Origin: Lacihabitans sp. LS3-19
GTDB taxonomy: Bacteria > Bacteroidota > Bacteroidia > Cytophagales > Spirosomataceae
Direction: 5' to 3'
Length of the DNA stretch: 64,000 bases
NCBI RefSeq assembly: GCF_024343575.1
Contig: NZ_RJUA01000014.1
Span: 1-64,000 of the forward strand
The first letter of the stretch is position 1, and each line of letters starts with the position of its first letter. The notes beneath the pieces were generated by a model. That model saw only the letters and a program-made list of their open reading frames with translations. It was not told where the DNA came from and made no database searches. Positions 35,108 through 43,825 of the stretch are shown here, in pieces. A program made the translations under genes and the position numbers.

Positions 35108-35566
35108 TTAAAATATGCCATATTTATTAATTATAGCTATTTGACCGGCATGATATGCTGTATGCGAAACAATCCTCCCAAAGGCCTCAATCTTGCTTTT
35201 TGTGCCAAATTCTTTTGTGCTTATTTCTATCTCCCAGTCAGCGTCAGTTTGTTTTTCAACAATTGTTCTCAAACTTTCAAATGAATATTTAATGTATTCA
35301 ATTAGCTCTCCAAGGTTTGTCCATTCGCCTGTGTCTCTCTTATCTATTACCGTTTTTGCGGTGACTTTTATGTCAGCTGCTCCGAATACATTTTTTGAAA
35401 AAAGCAATTCAACATCTCCAATATGTCGAAGGAGGAAACCTACAGAATTGGGCGATAAACCTAGTTTCTTTTTCAAATCCTCTTCTTTTATGTTTTCCAA
35501 TTGGTTTGAGAGTCGTGTTCGAGCCTCAGTAAGAAGTTCAATTTGTAATTCAGTTTTTGTTTTCAT
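35108..35566 (-). CDS. DinB-family protein
   Basis: The 152-residue protein has the DinB histidine triad: LLRHIGDVELLF near residue 50 and GRIVSHTAYHAGQIAIINK at the C-terminus. This is the second DinB-like protein in the window (the other at 18758-19285) and the two are only distantly similar. Function unknown; some relatives are metal-dependent thiol transferases. Confidence 0.88.
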   Translation of the reverse strand: MKTKTELQIELLTEARTRLSNQLENIKEEDLKKKLGLSPNSVGFLLRHIGDVELLFSKNVFGAADIKVTAKTVIDKRDTGEWTNLGELIEYIKYSFESLRTIVEKQTDADWEIEISTKEFGTKSKIEAFGRIVSHTAYHAGQIAIINKYGIF

Positions 35567-35805
35567 TGGTCTTTTTTTTGAGATTTAATTATTTCATTTT
35601 CTGCAAATTAGCTTTTATTCTTGAAAGGTCTCTTCCTGTTTTCTCCTGAATCAATTTGTGTTTGGTAATGCTAAAACCGAAATTCTATTTGTACATTAAA
35701 AAATCCAGCGTCTTATCTTTTTCAATTAAATCAAAGTAATGTTTTTGCCCTAATTAAATATCAAATTGGAAGTAAATAACGTGCAAAGGGATAACGCTTA
35801 TGAAA

Positions 35806-36780
35806 TCATAAAATTAGATTAAACATGTAACCTGAAATAATGATAAAAATCGTAATTACTGAAAAGAAAATAGCGATCAATTTCCAGGTCATTACTTTTT
35901 TCAAAAGCGTAGCTTCTGGAATGGATAAACCTACTACAGCCATCATAAAAGCTATGGCGGTTCCTATTGGTATACCTTTCTGTACAAAAACTTGAATTAT
36001 TGGCAAAACACCTGCAGCATTGCTGTACATAGGAACACCCAAAAGTACAGCTATAGGCACTGCCAGAGGGTTTTCTTTGCTGATATATGCTTCAAAAAAT
36101 CCTGTCGGGATAAATCCATGCATACCAGCTCCTATGCCAATACCAATAATAATATACCAAAATACGCCTTTGATTATTCCCATTGCTTCTTTAAAAACCT
36201 CTGGTATTCTTTGAAGAAAACTTTTCTTTTCTTCTTCAAAACCACCTTCCTTTTCAGCATTTTTTAAAATACCTCGCACCCATGGCGTTAGGTATTTTTC
36301 TAGTTTTAGTTTACCAAGAATTCCGCCCCCAATCATACCCAAAATGATACCACTCGATACATAAATAAGGGTAGGTTTTAATCCAAATAAGCCAATAAAC
36401 ATAGCAACGGCAACTTCATTAACCAATGGTGAGGTAATTAAAAATGCGAATGTTACCCCAAGCGGAATACCTCCTTTTACAAAACCAATAAAAAGAGGAA
36501 CTGAACTACAAGAACAAAATGGCGTGATGGCTCCAAAAGTGGAGGCAAATAAGTATTCCAAACCAAAAAGCTTGTTTCTAGATAGGAAATTACGGATTTT
36601 GTCTACAGGAAAATAAGAGTTGACCAAACCCATGATAGATGTTATCAGAAATAAAAGGATTAGGATTTTGATCGTATCCAATATGAAAAAATCTAAGGCG
36701 TCGCCCAATTTGCTCCCATAGGGAATGCCCAAAATACTATACACCAACCAATCTGCGAGTTTCTGAGTCCAGGTAAACAT
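35806..36780 (-). CDS. Permease, DUF318/YraQ (ArsP-like) family
   Basis: The 324-residue protein has about eight to ten membrane segments and the family motif TPFCSCSSVPLFIGF near residues 84-98, repeated in degenerate form as PMYSNAAGVLPI in the second half. Relatives include ArsP, which exports organoarsenicals, and permeases linked to sulfur compounds. It ends an operon with a rhodanese, a thiol-redox protein and an ArsR regulator, so the cargo is probably a metalloid or sulfur species. Confidence 0.9.
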   Translation of the reverse strand: MFTWTQKLADWLVYSILGIPYGSKLGDALDFFILDTIKILILLFLITSIMGLVNSYFPVDKIRNFLSRNKLFGLEYLFASTFGAITPFCSCSSVPLFIGFVKGGIPLGVTFAFLITSPLVNEVAVAMFIGLFGLKPTLIYVSSGIILGMIGGGILGKLKLEKYLTPWVRGILKNAEKEGGFEEEKKSFLQRIPEVFKEAMGIIKGVFWYIIIGIGIGAGMHGFIPTGFFEAYISKENPLAVPIAVLLGVPMYSNAAGVLPIIQVFVQKGIPIGTAIAFMMAVVGLSIPEATLLKKVMTWKLIAIFFSVITIFIIISGYMFNLIL

Positions 36781-36796
36781 TATGTATTATTTGGAT

Positions 36797-37180
36797 TTAA
36801 CAACATCCTGAACTTGAGCAGCAAGAAGTGTTTTTTGGTGAAATATTTACAATGCCCTTGACAGGAAAACCACGCTCCACCCAACGGTTCATGCCATGTT
36901 GCATATTTACCACATTTTCATATCCATGATTTACCAAAAATCCAGCAGCTCTCAAGCTCCTTCCTCCATTTTGACAAACCACTACAACGTTTTTATTACG
37001 AGGAATTTCAGAAAAACGATCTTCGAATTCACTCAGTGGAATGTAAAGGATGTTAGGTACATCAAAAGTTGATTTTTCTACTTCGTCTTTTTCTCGGACA
37101 TCTACCAATACCGCACCGTCTTTTACCCATTTTTGGGTGCTTGTTGGGCAAATTTCTTTTACTAAGCTTTGTGTTTCCAT
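36797..37180 (-). CDS. Rhodanese-like protein with Cys-rich tail
   Basis: The 127-residue single-domain rhodanese has the active-site loop VVVVCQNGGRSLRA with the persulfide-forming Cys and ends in SCCSSSGCC, which could bind a metal or thiol-reactive metalloid. Rhodaneses carry sulfane sulfur as a Cys persulfide. It lies 16 bp before the permease and 4 bp after the thiol-redox gene in the ArsR-linked operon. Confidence 0.9.
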   Translation of the reverse strand: METQSLVKEICPTSTQKWVKDGAVLVDVREKDEVEKSTFDVPNILYIPLSEFEDRFSEIPRNKNVVVVCQNGGRSLRAAGFLVNHGYENVVNMQHGMNRWVERGFPVKGIVNISPKNTSCCSSSGCC

Positions 37181-37184
37181 TAAT

Positions 37185-37418
37185 TTATGCTGTTAAAAAC
37201 GCTTTGATTTCTTTTATGTCAGCAACTCTTCCTTTTACTTTAATCACGTCGTCGATCATCAATACAGGCGTGGTAAGTATATTGTATTTCATCATTTCTT
37301 CAATATCCTCTATCTTGGTAACAATGGCTTGTGTTCCCGTTTGTTTTAAAGCTTCCAAAACATTGTTATACGTGGTTTTACATTTGGGGCAACCCGGCCC
37401 AAGTACTTTGATATCCAT
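37185..37418 (-). CDS. Small thioredoxin-fold redox protein (MTH895-like)
   Basis: The ATG at 37418 gives MDIKVLGPGCPKCKTTYNNV, the standard N-terminus of this 77-residue family; the frame is open further upstream without support. The CPKC active site and TTPVLMIDD with the cis-proline are intact. Such mini-thioredoxins often accompany ArsR/permease operons and may reduce the cargo or a Cys relay. Confidence 0.9.
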   Translation of the reverse strand: MDIKVLGPGCPKCKTTYNNVLEALKQTGTQAIVTKIEDIEEMMKYNILTTPVLMIDDVIKVKGRVADIKEIKAFLTA

Positions 37419-37436
37419 TATATTAGTATTTAGTAT

Positions 37437-37452
37437 TTCGTAAAATAACGAA
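37437..37452. promoter_or_regulatory. Probable ArsR operator, site 1
   Basis: TTCGTAAAATAACGAA has inverted 5-bp arms TTCGT/ACGAA. It lies in the 62-bp gap upstream of the thiol-redox gene. A related 16-mer is at 37798-37813. Confidence 0.5.
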
Positions 37453-37480
37453 TATAAAAGCCTAAAAAAAATGACTGAGG

Positions 37481-37771
37481 TCACAATTCAAAAAACTCTT
37501 TGAAAAGCTCTTTTGCCTCAACCCAATTTTCTTTGTTTATGCAATATTTTATGGTCGGAGGTGAAATAGTACCTTGAATTAGACCTGCTTCTTTTAAGGC
37601 CGAAAGGTGTTGTGAGACTGTAGAGTTTGCAATGGGCAGTTGACTTGAAATGTCACCAGCAAAGCAACTGCATCTTTTCTCTAAAAAGTTAAGTATAAAA
37701 ATACGAGCAGGATGACCCAAAACTTTGGCATACTTTGCAATTTTCTCTTCTTTTTCTGAATAGGAATTCAT
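37481..37771 (-). CDS. ArsR-family metalloregulator
   Basis: The 96-residue winged-helix protein has the ArsR fold (LGHPARIFILNFL, IANSTVSQHLSALKEAGLI). A CxC motif (Cys34, Cys36, RCSCFAGD) lies at the N-terminal side of the recognition domain, where ArsR/SmtB proteins hold arsenite or heavy-metal thiolates. It heads the thiol-redox/rhodanese/permease operon and probably represses it. Confidence 0.9.
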   Translation of the reverse strand: MNSYSEKEEKIAKYAKVLGHPARIFILNFLEKRCSCFAGDISSQLPIANSTVSQHLSALKEAGLIQGTISPPTIKYCINKENWVEAKELFKEFFEL

Positions 37772-37797
37772 TTTACGATGCTCTTATTTATTAGTTT

Positions 37798-37813
37798 TTC
37801 GCAATAATATGAA
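37798..37813. promoter_or_regulatory. Probable ArsR operator, site 2
   Basis: TTCGCAATAATATGAA matches the 37437 site at 11 of 16 positions and lies 27 bp upstream of the arsR ATG. Confidence 0.4.
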
Positions 37814-37950
37814 CAAGGGAATTCTTTCCCAATCTTTTTCCATGAATTTTTTAGCACCCTTCCTGTTTTTGGGTAAAAATAAAGATGATATCAAGATTTA
37901 TTTGCCTTACAGGTTTTATAATCAATTCAAAACTAACATTTTAAATAAAA

Positions 37951-38823
37951 TCAAGGCACAGGAACACCTGCACTTTTTGTCCAAAGGGCAAACCAATCTT
38001 GCATTTCCATCTCTACTTTAGTGGCCTTCATTAGGTTGGCGATACGGACTGGGTCAGCTGTACCACAAACTGGCAGAATTCCTGCGGGGTGTTTAAGAAT
38101 CCAAGCAAGAAGTATTATATCTATCGAAACTTCATATTTTGAAGCAAATTCCGACGCGATTTTCTTGATTCTTTGAGATTTTTCATCGTCTTTTTTAAAA
38201 ACAGTTCCCAAAGGAGACCAACTCATCGGCCTGATGTTATGGGTTTGCATGTAGTCTAAACTGCCATCAAGCATGGCCTCAAAATCTGTGATTGAAAACT
38301 TGATTTGGTTATAATCTACTTTTGTTTTTGTCTCTATTAAATCTGTTTGTGATGGGGTGAAATTTGAAAGGCCGAAATCAATAATTTTTCCATCACTTTT
38401 AAGTTTTTCTATGGCTTTTGCTATTTCGTCGGCTTGCATCAATGGGCTCGGGCGATGCAATAATAGCAAATCTAAATAATCGGTTTGTAAGTTTTTTAAT
38501 GATTGCTCTACAGACCAAACAATATAAGATGCAGAATAATCATAATGTTTTACAAAGGTTTTTCTTGGCTCTGACAGCATTTGAATACCACATTTCGAAA
38601 CCAACTGAATTTGACTTCTGTCTATTTTGCTTTCGCTAAAAGCCTCTCCAAAAGCCGCTTCAGTGGTGTAGTCTCCGTAAATGTCAGCGTGGTCAAATGT
38701 TGTGATTTCGTTTTCAAGGCAACAATTCATCAGGTCAATCATCTGCTTGGTATTGCAGTCTTTTCCCCAAACGCCCCATGTCATTGTACCGGCTATAATC
38801 TTAGAAAATGGTTTTTTACTCAT
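37951..38823 (-). CDS. Aldo/keto reductase (YdhF-like)
   Basis: The 290-residue protein has the AKR motifs: IAGTMTWGVWG, FDHADIYGDYTTE with the catalytic Tyr, LVSKCG with the catalytic Lys, LLLHRPSPLM with the His, and IDFGLSNFT. It should reduce a carbonyl using NADPH in the cytosol. The HADIYG context and length match the YdhF subgroup. Monocistronic. Confidence 0.92.
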   Translation of the reverse strand: MSKKPFSKIIAGTMTWGVWGKDCNTKQMIDLMNCCLENEITTFDHADIYGDYTTEAAFGEAFSESKIDRSQIQLVSKCGIQMLSEPRKTFVKHYDYSASYIVWSVEQSLKNLQTDYLDLLLLHRPSPLMQADEIAKAIEKLKSDGKIIDFGLSNFTPSQTDLIETKTKVDYNQIKFSITDFEAMLDGSLDYMQTHNIRPMSWSPLGTVFKKDDEKSQRIKKIASEFASKYEVSIDIILLAWILKHPAGILPVCGTADPVRIANLMKATKVEMEMQDWFALWTKSAGVPVP

Positions 38824-39196
38824 GTTTTTTTGAAAGTGTTTTGTATTTAAAAATTACTGGTATACCACAAAAATATATTTTAGAAACAAATCGGTCATAC
38901 ATGGCCATTTAAGCTACTTTTTTTGTCTTGGGTGAAAATGACCCCATATTTACTTTGTGTCGGCTGCCGCCTGGGCCTTCATTTTTTTTCGAAAAAAAAC
39001 GAAGCAAAAAAAACAGCACCCAGCAAACTCACGCACTCAAAATTCTCTTAATCGGTAGTTTATATTAGGAATATTTCCGAAAGAGAATTTTGATTGCGTT
39101 CAAACAGTGCTGGCTGATATAATGAACCCTATTTATTTATTTTTACTCGGATAACGGTATTAAAAAATCTAAAATAACAAAAAATGAAAGGACAAT
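38824..39196. other. Intergenic region with a 67-bp inverted repeat
   Basis: No gene is visible. CGCACTCAAAATTCTCTT (39032-39049) pairs with AAGAGAATTTTGATTGCG (39081-39098), 17 of 18 positions, across a 31-nt loop. Just before it, a C/G-richer patch and mirror-like runs TTTTTTTTCG/CGAAAAAAAA lie at about 38980-39000. The sequence resembles dispersed intergenic repeats rather than a gene. Confidence 0.7.
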
Positions 39197-39763
39197 TTAA
39201 ATATCCTTTTTCAATTGGTAATGTAACAATGAAATGCCATTTTCAAAAGGTTTAGCTTCTAGCAAAGTAAGTTTTTGTCGTTTTTCTAAAAGATCAAAAA
39301 TCCTGATGCCTTCAAATCTCATTTCTGGTATTACTAGGAAATAAAATTCGTCAATGTGTCCTCCAGCTATCAAAGCAGAAACAAAACTTGCACCGCCATA
39401 GACCAAAATATCTTTGCCCGTTTGATTTTTTAGGTTTGCTATTTCGTCTGTAAGTTTTCCTTTTGCAAGTTTGGTGTTTTTGCCAAAAGGTTGGTCCAGT
39501 GTTTTGCTGAAGATAACTTTTGGAATGTTCACCATTTTTTGTGCAAAGGCATATCTAGGATTTTCGGCCTCAAAACTTTCAAAATGTGGAATGAAATTTT
39601 CCGCCATTTTTCTGCCAAGCAATAGTGTATCTGAGCTATCCGGAAGCTCATTGACGAGTTCCCAAACTTCTGGGTCTGGCATTAAGTCCCAATCTTCTTC
39701 GCCATTTGGTGCGGACACAAAACCGTCGATCGTAATTCTAACTTGTAATTTTATCTTTCGCAT
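39197..39763 (-). CDS. Dihydrofolate reductase-fold (RibD C-terminal) protein
   Basis: The 188-residue protein has the RibD_C/DHFR-like pattern: TIDGFVSAPNGEEDW, SDTLLLGRKMAENF, VIFSKTLDQ and DILVYGGASFVSALI. It would bind NADPH and reduce an unknown substrate. Such standalone domains are common in Bacteroidota. The gene lies 43 bp after the epimerase gene on the same strand. Confidence 0.9.
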   Translation of the reverse strand: MRKIKLQVRITIDGFVSAPNGEEDWDLMPDPEVWELVNELPDSSDTLLLGRKMAENFIPHFESFEAENPRYAFAQKMVNIPKVIFSKTLDQPFGKNTKLAKGKLTDEIANLKNQTGKDILVYGGASFVSALIAGGHIDEFYFLVIPEMRFEGIRIFDLLEKRQKLTLLEAKPFENGISLLHYQLKKDI

Positions 39764-39806
39764 GCTTACTTATAAATTAGAGTTTTGGCCTATGTTTAAA
39801 GCCAAA

Positions 39807-40700
39807 TCATTCCTCTTTTACATATTTTCGCCAATTGTGTTGCTCTTTAAAGCCCAACACTTCACGGATTTTTTGATTTGAAAACAAAGCCTCGTGCTCT
39901 TCCAATTCACGGGTGATTGGCACATTGGCGAAAAACCTTTCAATTAACTCTTTGTTGGTCAAAATTGCTCCATTGTGATCATTTCCGGCATTGAAAACCT
40001 GATAGCCAAGGCCGTCTTTTTGCAAACATAAATCCACAATCTGGCCCAAGTCTCGGGCATCAATATAACAGAAGGCATTTCTACGGCGGACTCTGGGGTT
40101 TTTAAAATAATGGGGAAACAGTTCGGCGTATTCATGCGGTTCTATCACATTGCCGATGCGAAGAGCATAAATATCAAAGCCCGAGCGACGCTGGAAGCTC
40201 CTTGCCGTTTTTTCGTTCACAACTTTTGACAACCCATAGCTATCCATCGGGTCAACGTCATAGTCTTCTTCCAGCGGCAATGATTTTGGGTCAGTTTCAC
40301 CATCCGAAAAACAAATGCCGTAGGTGGTCTCAGACGAAGCAATGATAATTTTTTTAATTCCCAGTTTCACGGCTGCTTCTATCACATTGTAAGTGCCAAT
40401 CGTGTTTACTCTAAAAGTCTCGTTGTCAGGTTTTATCAATATTCTGGGAACGGCCGCGAAATGCACCACCGCGTCAAATTTGGGTACGCCATTGCCGATT
40501 TCCAGTTCGTGCAAACCCGTATAGGAGCTCATGGCATTAAACATTTGCCCAGAATCCGTAATGTCTGCTATAAGATTATCAACCCCAGGATAATCCAAAG
40601 GCCGCAGATCAACATTCAGCACTTTATGGCCTTGCTCGAGCAGATAAGGTATTACGTGTTTGCCCGCCTTGCCTGTTCCTCCTGTAAATAATATTCTCAT
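39807..40700 (-). CDS. NAD-dependent epimerase/dehydratase
   Basis: The 297-residue short-chain (extended SDR) protein has the NAD-binding motif FTGGTGKAGKHV, conserved VVHFAAVPRI, catalytic SETTYGI and the Tyr-x3-Lys in DSYGLSKVVNE. The C-terminal part binds a nucleotide sugar in relatives. Base composition is somewhat more GC-rich than its neighbours. Substrate unknown; uronate-dehydrogenase-like activity is possible. Confidence 0.88.
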   Translation of the reverse strand: MRILFTGGTGKAGKHVIPYLLEQGHKVLNVDLRPLDYPGVDNLIADITDSGQMFNAMSSYTGLHELEIGNGVPKFDAVVHFAAVPRILIKPDNETFRVNTIGTYNVIEAAVKLGIKKIIIASSETTYGICFSDGETDPKSLPLEEDYDVDPMDSYGLSKVVNEKTARSFQRRSGFDIYALRIGNVIEPHEYAELFPHYFKNPRVRRRNAFCYIDARDLGQIVDLCLQKDGLGYQVFNAGNDHNGAILTNKELIERFFANVPITRELEEHEALFSNQKIREVLGFKEQHNWRKYVKEE

Positions 40701-40998
40701 TTGGTGTTTTTTAAGATTGAGTTTGGTTCAATTTTAAACAATTTCGAAAAGTTCACACTATCATTTCTACCAATGATGTGTAAAAACATTTTCAAAGTTT
40801 ATCTATACTGTAAAGAAATGGCAAAAAACTATTTATTCCTAAAAGTGGGATTGAGAAAATTGGTTTTTAAAAAGCTTAAAGTTTAATCAATAGGGCAAAT
40901 TTTTATTCAAGGGATAATAAAAAATGGCAAATAATAGAAATCAAAAAAATGCTAATAAATATTCTAATTGATCTTATTATTGATGTTAAATTGTTCAT

Positions 40999-41790
40999 TT
41001 AAATCTTTTCAATTAATTCTGTTTTTAACCAATCAAAAGCCTCTTTTTTATTATAAGAAATACCCGATCTCAATAAAGCTTCCATATCCCCTGTAAAAGC
41101 AACATCATTTTCTTTCTCTTCGATGTTTAATAGAAACTCTTTTTTACTTGGTGGTCGGTTTCCCGTTGCAAAAGTTGTGTATTCTTTGAAGCATGTAATT
41201 ATCTTTTCAAAGTCCAATTCGAGATTTAGTCGGGCATAATTTAAATCAAACAAATCTCGTCCTTTACTTCGTTGATAAAGTGCCCTCAGTTTAGTCCCCA
41301 ATAATTCATTAATGTCATAAGTTCGGATTTCTACTTTACCTGAAAACCAATCACTTTCTACTTCAAATGGAAATTCAACCCAATCTAAAACATTAAAATG
41401 CTCTTTGCAGTTTATTTCCAATTTCAATCTCATTCGTATTTCTTCATATTCCGATGTAAAACGATATAAGGCTTTTGCTCCATGTCCTCTCACTTGAGTC
41501 TTTCGTGGTTCTTCGAAAAAGGCAATTACTTTAGCAAGTCTTTCCATTATTGGCTTAATCGGACCTTCTTTTATTTGAACTAAATCAATATCCTCTGAAT
41601 ATCTGGGAGCAGGCTTTAAATATAATTTATGCAATGCTGTTCCGCCTCTAAATGCAAGATTTTCTCTCAAAAATTCATCGGAAAAGATTTCTACTAAAGC
41701 TCTTGAGATAATTAAATCTTGTTCAACCTGTGCAAATTCTTTCCATGGAGCATATTGTTGCCATTTTGCTATATCTGGTCTTGGTATCAT
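40999..41790 (-). CDS. AbiEii-family nucleotidyltransferase toxin
   Basis: AbiEii toxins of type IV abortive-infection systems are nucleotidyltransferases, proposed to act on tRNA or GTP. This 263-residue copy has the motif FRGGTALHKLYL (residues 47-58) and RYSEDIDLV (63-71) with the catalytic Asp67-x-Asp69, all intact. The start overlaps the AbiEi stop by 4 bp, so the pair is translationally coupled. Length is near normal for the family. Confidence 0.9.
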   Translation of the reverse strand: MIPRPDIAKWQQYAPWKEFAQVEQDLIISRALVEIFSDEFLRENLAFRGGTALHKLYLKPAPRYSEDIDLVQIKEGPIKPIMERLAKVIAFFEEPRKTQVRGHGAKALYRFTSEYEEIRMRLKLEINCKEHFNVLDWVEFPFEVESDWFSGKVEIRTYDINELLGTKLRALYQRSKGRDLFDLNYARLNLELDFEKIITCFKEYTTFATGNRPPSKKEFLLNIEEKENDVAFTGDMEALLRSGISYNKKEAFDWLKTELIEKI

Positions 41791-42578
41791 AAATCGCTTT
41801 CAAGTTTTATATTAACATCAACCTTCCACCGATTCCCAACAGCACCAGGTTTTTCATTTGACTTTGGACTTAACAATACAGGGAAAAAAATTCCTGACTT
41901 CAAGTTTGTAAATATCACTTCCTGAAATTCCTCATTTAGCTCCAATTCTTCAATCAAAAAGCCTAGTCTTTGCAATGTACTTCTATTAGGATACCAACTT
42001 AAAAGTTCGATTAAATCAGATTTTGTTAATTCTTCGCATAACTCCTCAATAGTCGCTAACATTCTATTGATTCCTCCAAGCTTTGTTTGATAATGAATTA
42101 AGTCAACTATTGTTAAGGCAGGACTAGATATTTTATAAATTCCCGCATCTGATTTCTTGTACTGAATATTTTTATTACTCCAATTAGTTGTTGTAAAAAA
42201 ACGAATGTCAATTGCGTCTTTTGAGATATCGTTGAATTTTGGTTTTTCTGTAATTAGGTAATCTCTCTGGACTTGCTGATGGCTCGCTCCATGAAATTTC
42301 GATGCAGAAAATAATCCTATATAATATTTTCTATTTAAATGCCTAAAAAGTTTCTCACAATATAGCTGTATTGGTAATTTCTGGGAAGAAGAATATCTAG
42401 GTGTTATAATTAAATAAAACCCCTTTCTGAGATTTAAAATCTCTTTTTTTTTAATCAATCGAGAGAGTTCACTTTTTATAGAAGTCTCTGGTTTATTGAT
42501 ATTATCAATTAACTCATCTAAGGAAAATGAATACTCCTCATATGATAAAAGCTGTTTTATATAAGTCGCAACTGTCAA
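41787..42578 (-). CDS. AbiEi-family antitoxin/regulator
   Basis: The 263-residue protein has an N-terminal winged helix (DELIDNINKPETSIKSELSR, LIKKKEILNLRKGFYLI) and a conserved core KYYIGLFSASKFHGASHQQ, as in AbiEi antitoxins that repress their own operon. TTG is the only reasonable start. It precedes the AbiEii toxin gene with a 4-bp overlap. The promoter lies next to a repeat-rich region at 42600-43124. Confidence 0.88.
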   Translation of the reverse strand: MTVATYIKQLLSYEEYSFSLDELIDNINKPETSIKSELSRLIKKKEILNLRKGFYLIITPRYSSSQKLPIQLYCEKLFRHLNRKYYIGLFSASKFHGASHQQVQRDYLITEKPKFNDISKDAIDIRFFTTTNWSNKNIQYKKSDAGIYKISSPALTIVDLIHYQTKLGGINRMLATIEELCEELTKSDLIELLSWYPNRSTLQRLGFLIEELELNEEFQEVIFTNLKSGIFFPVLLSPKSNEKPGAVGNRWKVDVNIKLESDL

Positions 42579-42756
42579 TCTTAGTATATTTTCGAGAAAG
42601 ATAGGCTAAAATAACATTAATCTCAAATTATTACTACGTTTTATTTGTGGTATGGCAAAAAATAACTCTTTTAAAAATTTTGGAAGTGGGTCAGCAAGTG
42701 GGATTTTTAAATGTATTGTTTGTGGGTGGCATTGGCTCGGTTTCCTAGCATTTAAC

Positions 42757-43010
42757 ACAACATTCCAATATCCGCAACAAAATAAAAATTCTTCCATAAA
42801 TATTTGCAATTTTGATTCAAATATCAAACCCATTTTAGGTTTTAAGCAATAAATCATGTTTTTATTTGATCTATTATGAAATTCAGTTTTTCAAATGATA
42901 TCTGATATTAACCGTTATAAACGTTTATTTGTAAAGTGCTTTTTATTAATTGTTTAAGTGGTGTTTTTGTAGAGAAAAAAGGAAAATTGCCTTTATTTAA
43001 CGCCACTACC
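42757..43010. repeat. 254-bp direct repeat, copy 1
   Basis: From ACAACATTCCAATATCCG to CCACTACC this matches 43826-44078 in the same orientation, with scattered substitutions and small indels. It contains no open frame that looks real. The region 42579-43124 holds no other recognisable gene. Confidence 0.9.
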
Positions 43011-43105
43011 AACGTTTTGCAGCTACCCGAAGGGCTGGATTTTTACCACAAAACTTTCTTTGGAACACGAAACCCCGCCTTTTGGGTAGGTGCTGTTATA
43101 GGGCG
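43010..43105. repeat. attC-like imperfect stem
   Basis: CAACGTTTTGCAGCTACCC (43010-43028) pairs with GGGTAGGTGC...GTTATAGGG (43084-43103); GCAGCTACCC/GGGTAGGTGC matches at 9 of 10. AAC at the left and GTT at the right end, a 95-nt span and an unpaired central region recall integron attC sites. GCCCTACAAC at 43821-43830, past the next gene, is nearly the complement of GTTATAGGGC. No integrase is visible, so the label is tentative. Confidence 0.4.
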
Positions 43106-43124
43106 ATTTTTTGTTTGTTATGTC

Positions 43125-43802
43125 CTAAAATTTAATTGGTAAAGTTACTCTCATGTAAACTTTCTTGCCGTCTTTTTCTGCTGGTGTCCATTTCGGCATT
43201 TCTTTTATTAAATTTAGAGCGACCTTTTCTATTGGTGATATTTCTCCTTTAAAATATCGCTTAAAAATACATTCGTTTCTTATATTTCCTAAAGTATCGA
43301 CAATGAAAGTAATATAAATTGAACCTTGCCATTCTTCTTGCTCTTTTGGATATCGAAGATTTTTTGCCAAGTATGCCATGAAAGCAGTTTGTCCGCCAAA
43401 GAATTCAGCGTTTTGCTCAGCAATTAGATATACTTGTTGATTGTCCAGAATGTCAGGATTTGGAATGCATGTCGAGTCTTTAGATGGTAAAATTATTTCT
43501 TTTTCGAGTTTTATTATTTCTTGACCGCCTTCAGGAATACTTGTTTCGTGTTTATTGTAATTTATATTCTCGACAATAATTGTCATAGGGGGACATCGAA
43601 AACCACCTGAAATACTTGATAGCTCAAAATGACCTGTCGAGTCAGTTGTTGTTTTATTCCAGTCTTTATTTTTAATGCAAACTGATACACCTTGCAATGG
43701 TTTTCCTGTTTCCTTGTCAATTACTGTCCCCGTAACTCGTTGATAACAGTCGCAAGATGTCAGAATACTTAGTCCAATTAATATATTTAAGATTTTTGTC
43801 AA
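43125..43802 (-). CDS. Lipoprotein with CarboxypepD-reg and TonB C-terminal domains
   Basis: The 225-residue protein starts (TTG) with a lipoprotein signal (GLSILTSC), then a CarboxypepD_reg-like beta domain (VTGTVIDKETGKPLQGVSVC) and a C-terminal TonB-like domain with NLRYPKEQEEWQGSIYITFI and WTPAEKDGKKVYMRVTLPI. This arrangement occurs in many Bacteroidota envelope proteins. The gene is bracketed by two 254-bp direct repeats and an attC-like stem, so it may be a cassette or duplication product. Confidence 0.82.
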   Translation of the reverse strand: MTKILNILIGLSILTSCDCYQRVTGTVIDKETGKPLQGVSVCIKNKDWNKTTTDSTGHFELSSISGGFRCPPMTIIVENINYNKHETSIPEGGQEIIKLEKEIILPSKDSTCIPNPDILDNQQVYLIAEQNAEFFGGQTAFMAYLAKNLRYPKEQEEWQGSIYITFIVDTLGNIRNECIFKRYFKGEISPIEKVALNLIKEMPKWTPAEKDGKKVYMRVTLPIKF

Positions 43803-43825
43803 TGTGTCGTCTTTTAAAATGCCCT

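Noticed and set aside
37419-37484. Longer N-terminus of the mini-thioredoxin
   Set aside because: The extra hydrophobic residues overlap the likely operator and the family starts at the CPKC-proximal methionine.
42606-42857. Small open frames on both strands beside the AbiE pair
   Set aside because: They run into the 254-bp repeat, resemble no protein, and the second repeat copy does not keep the frame.
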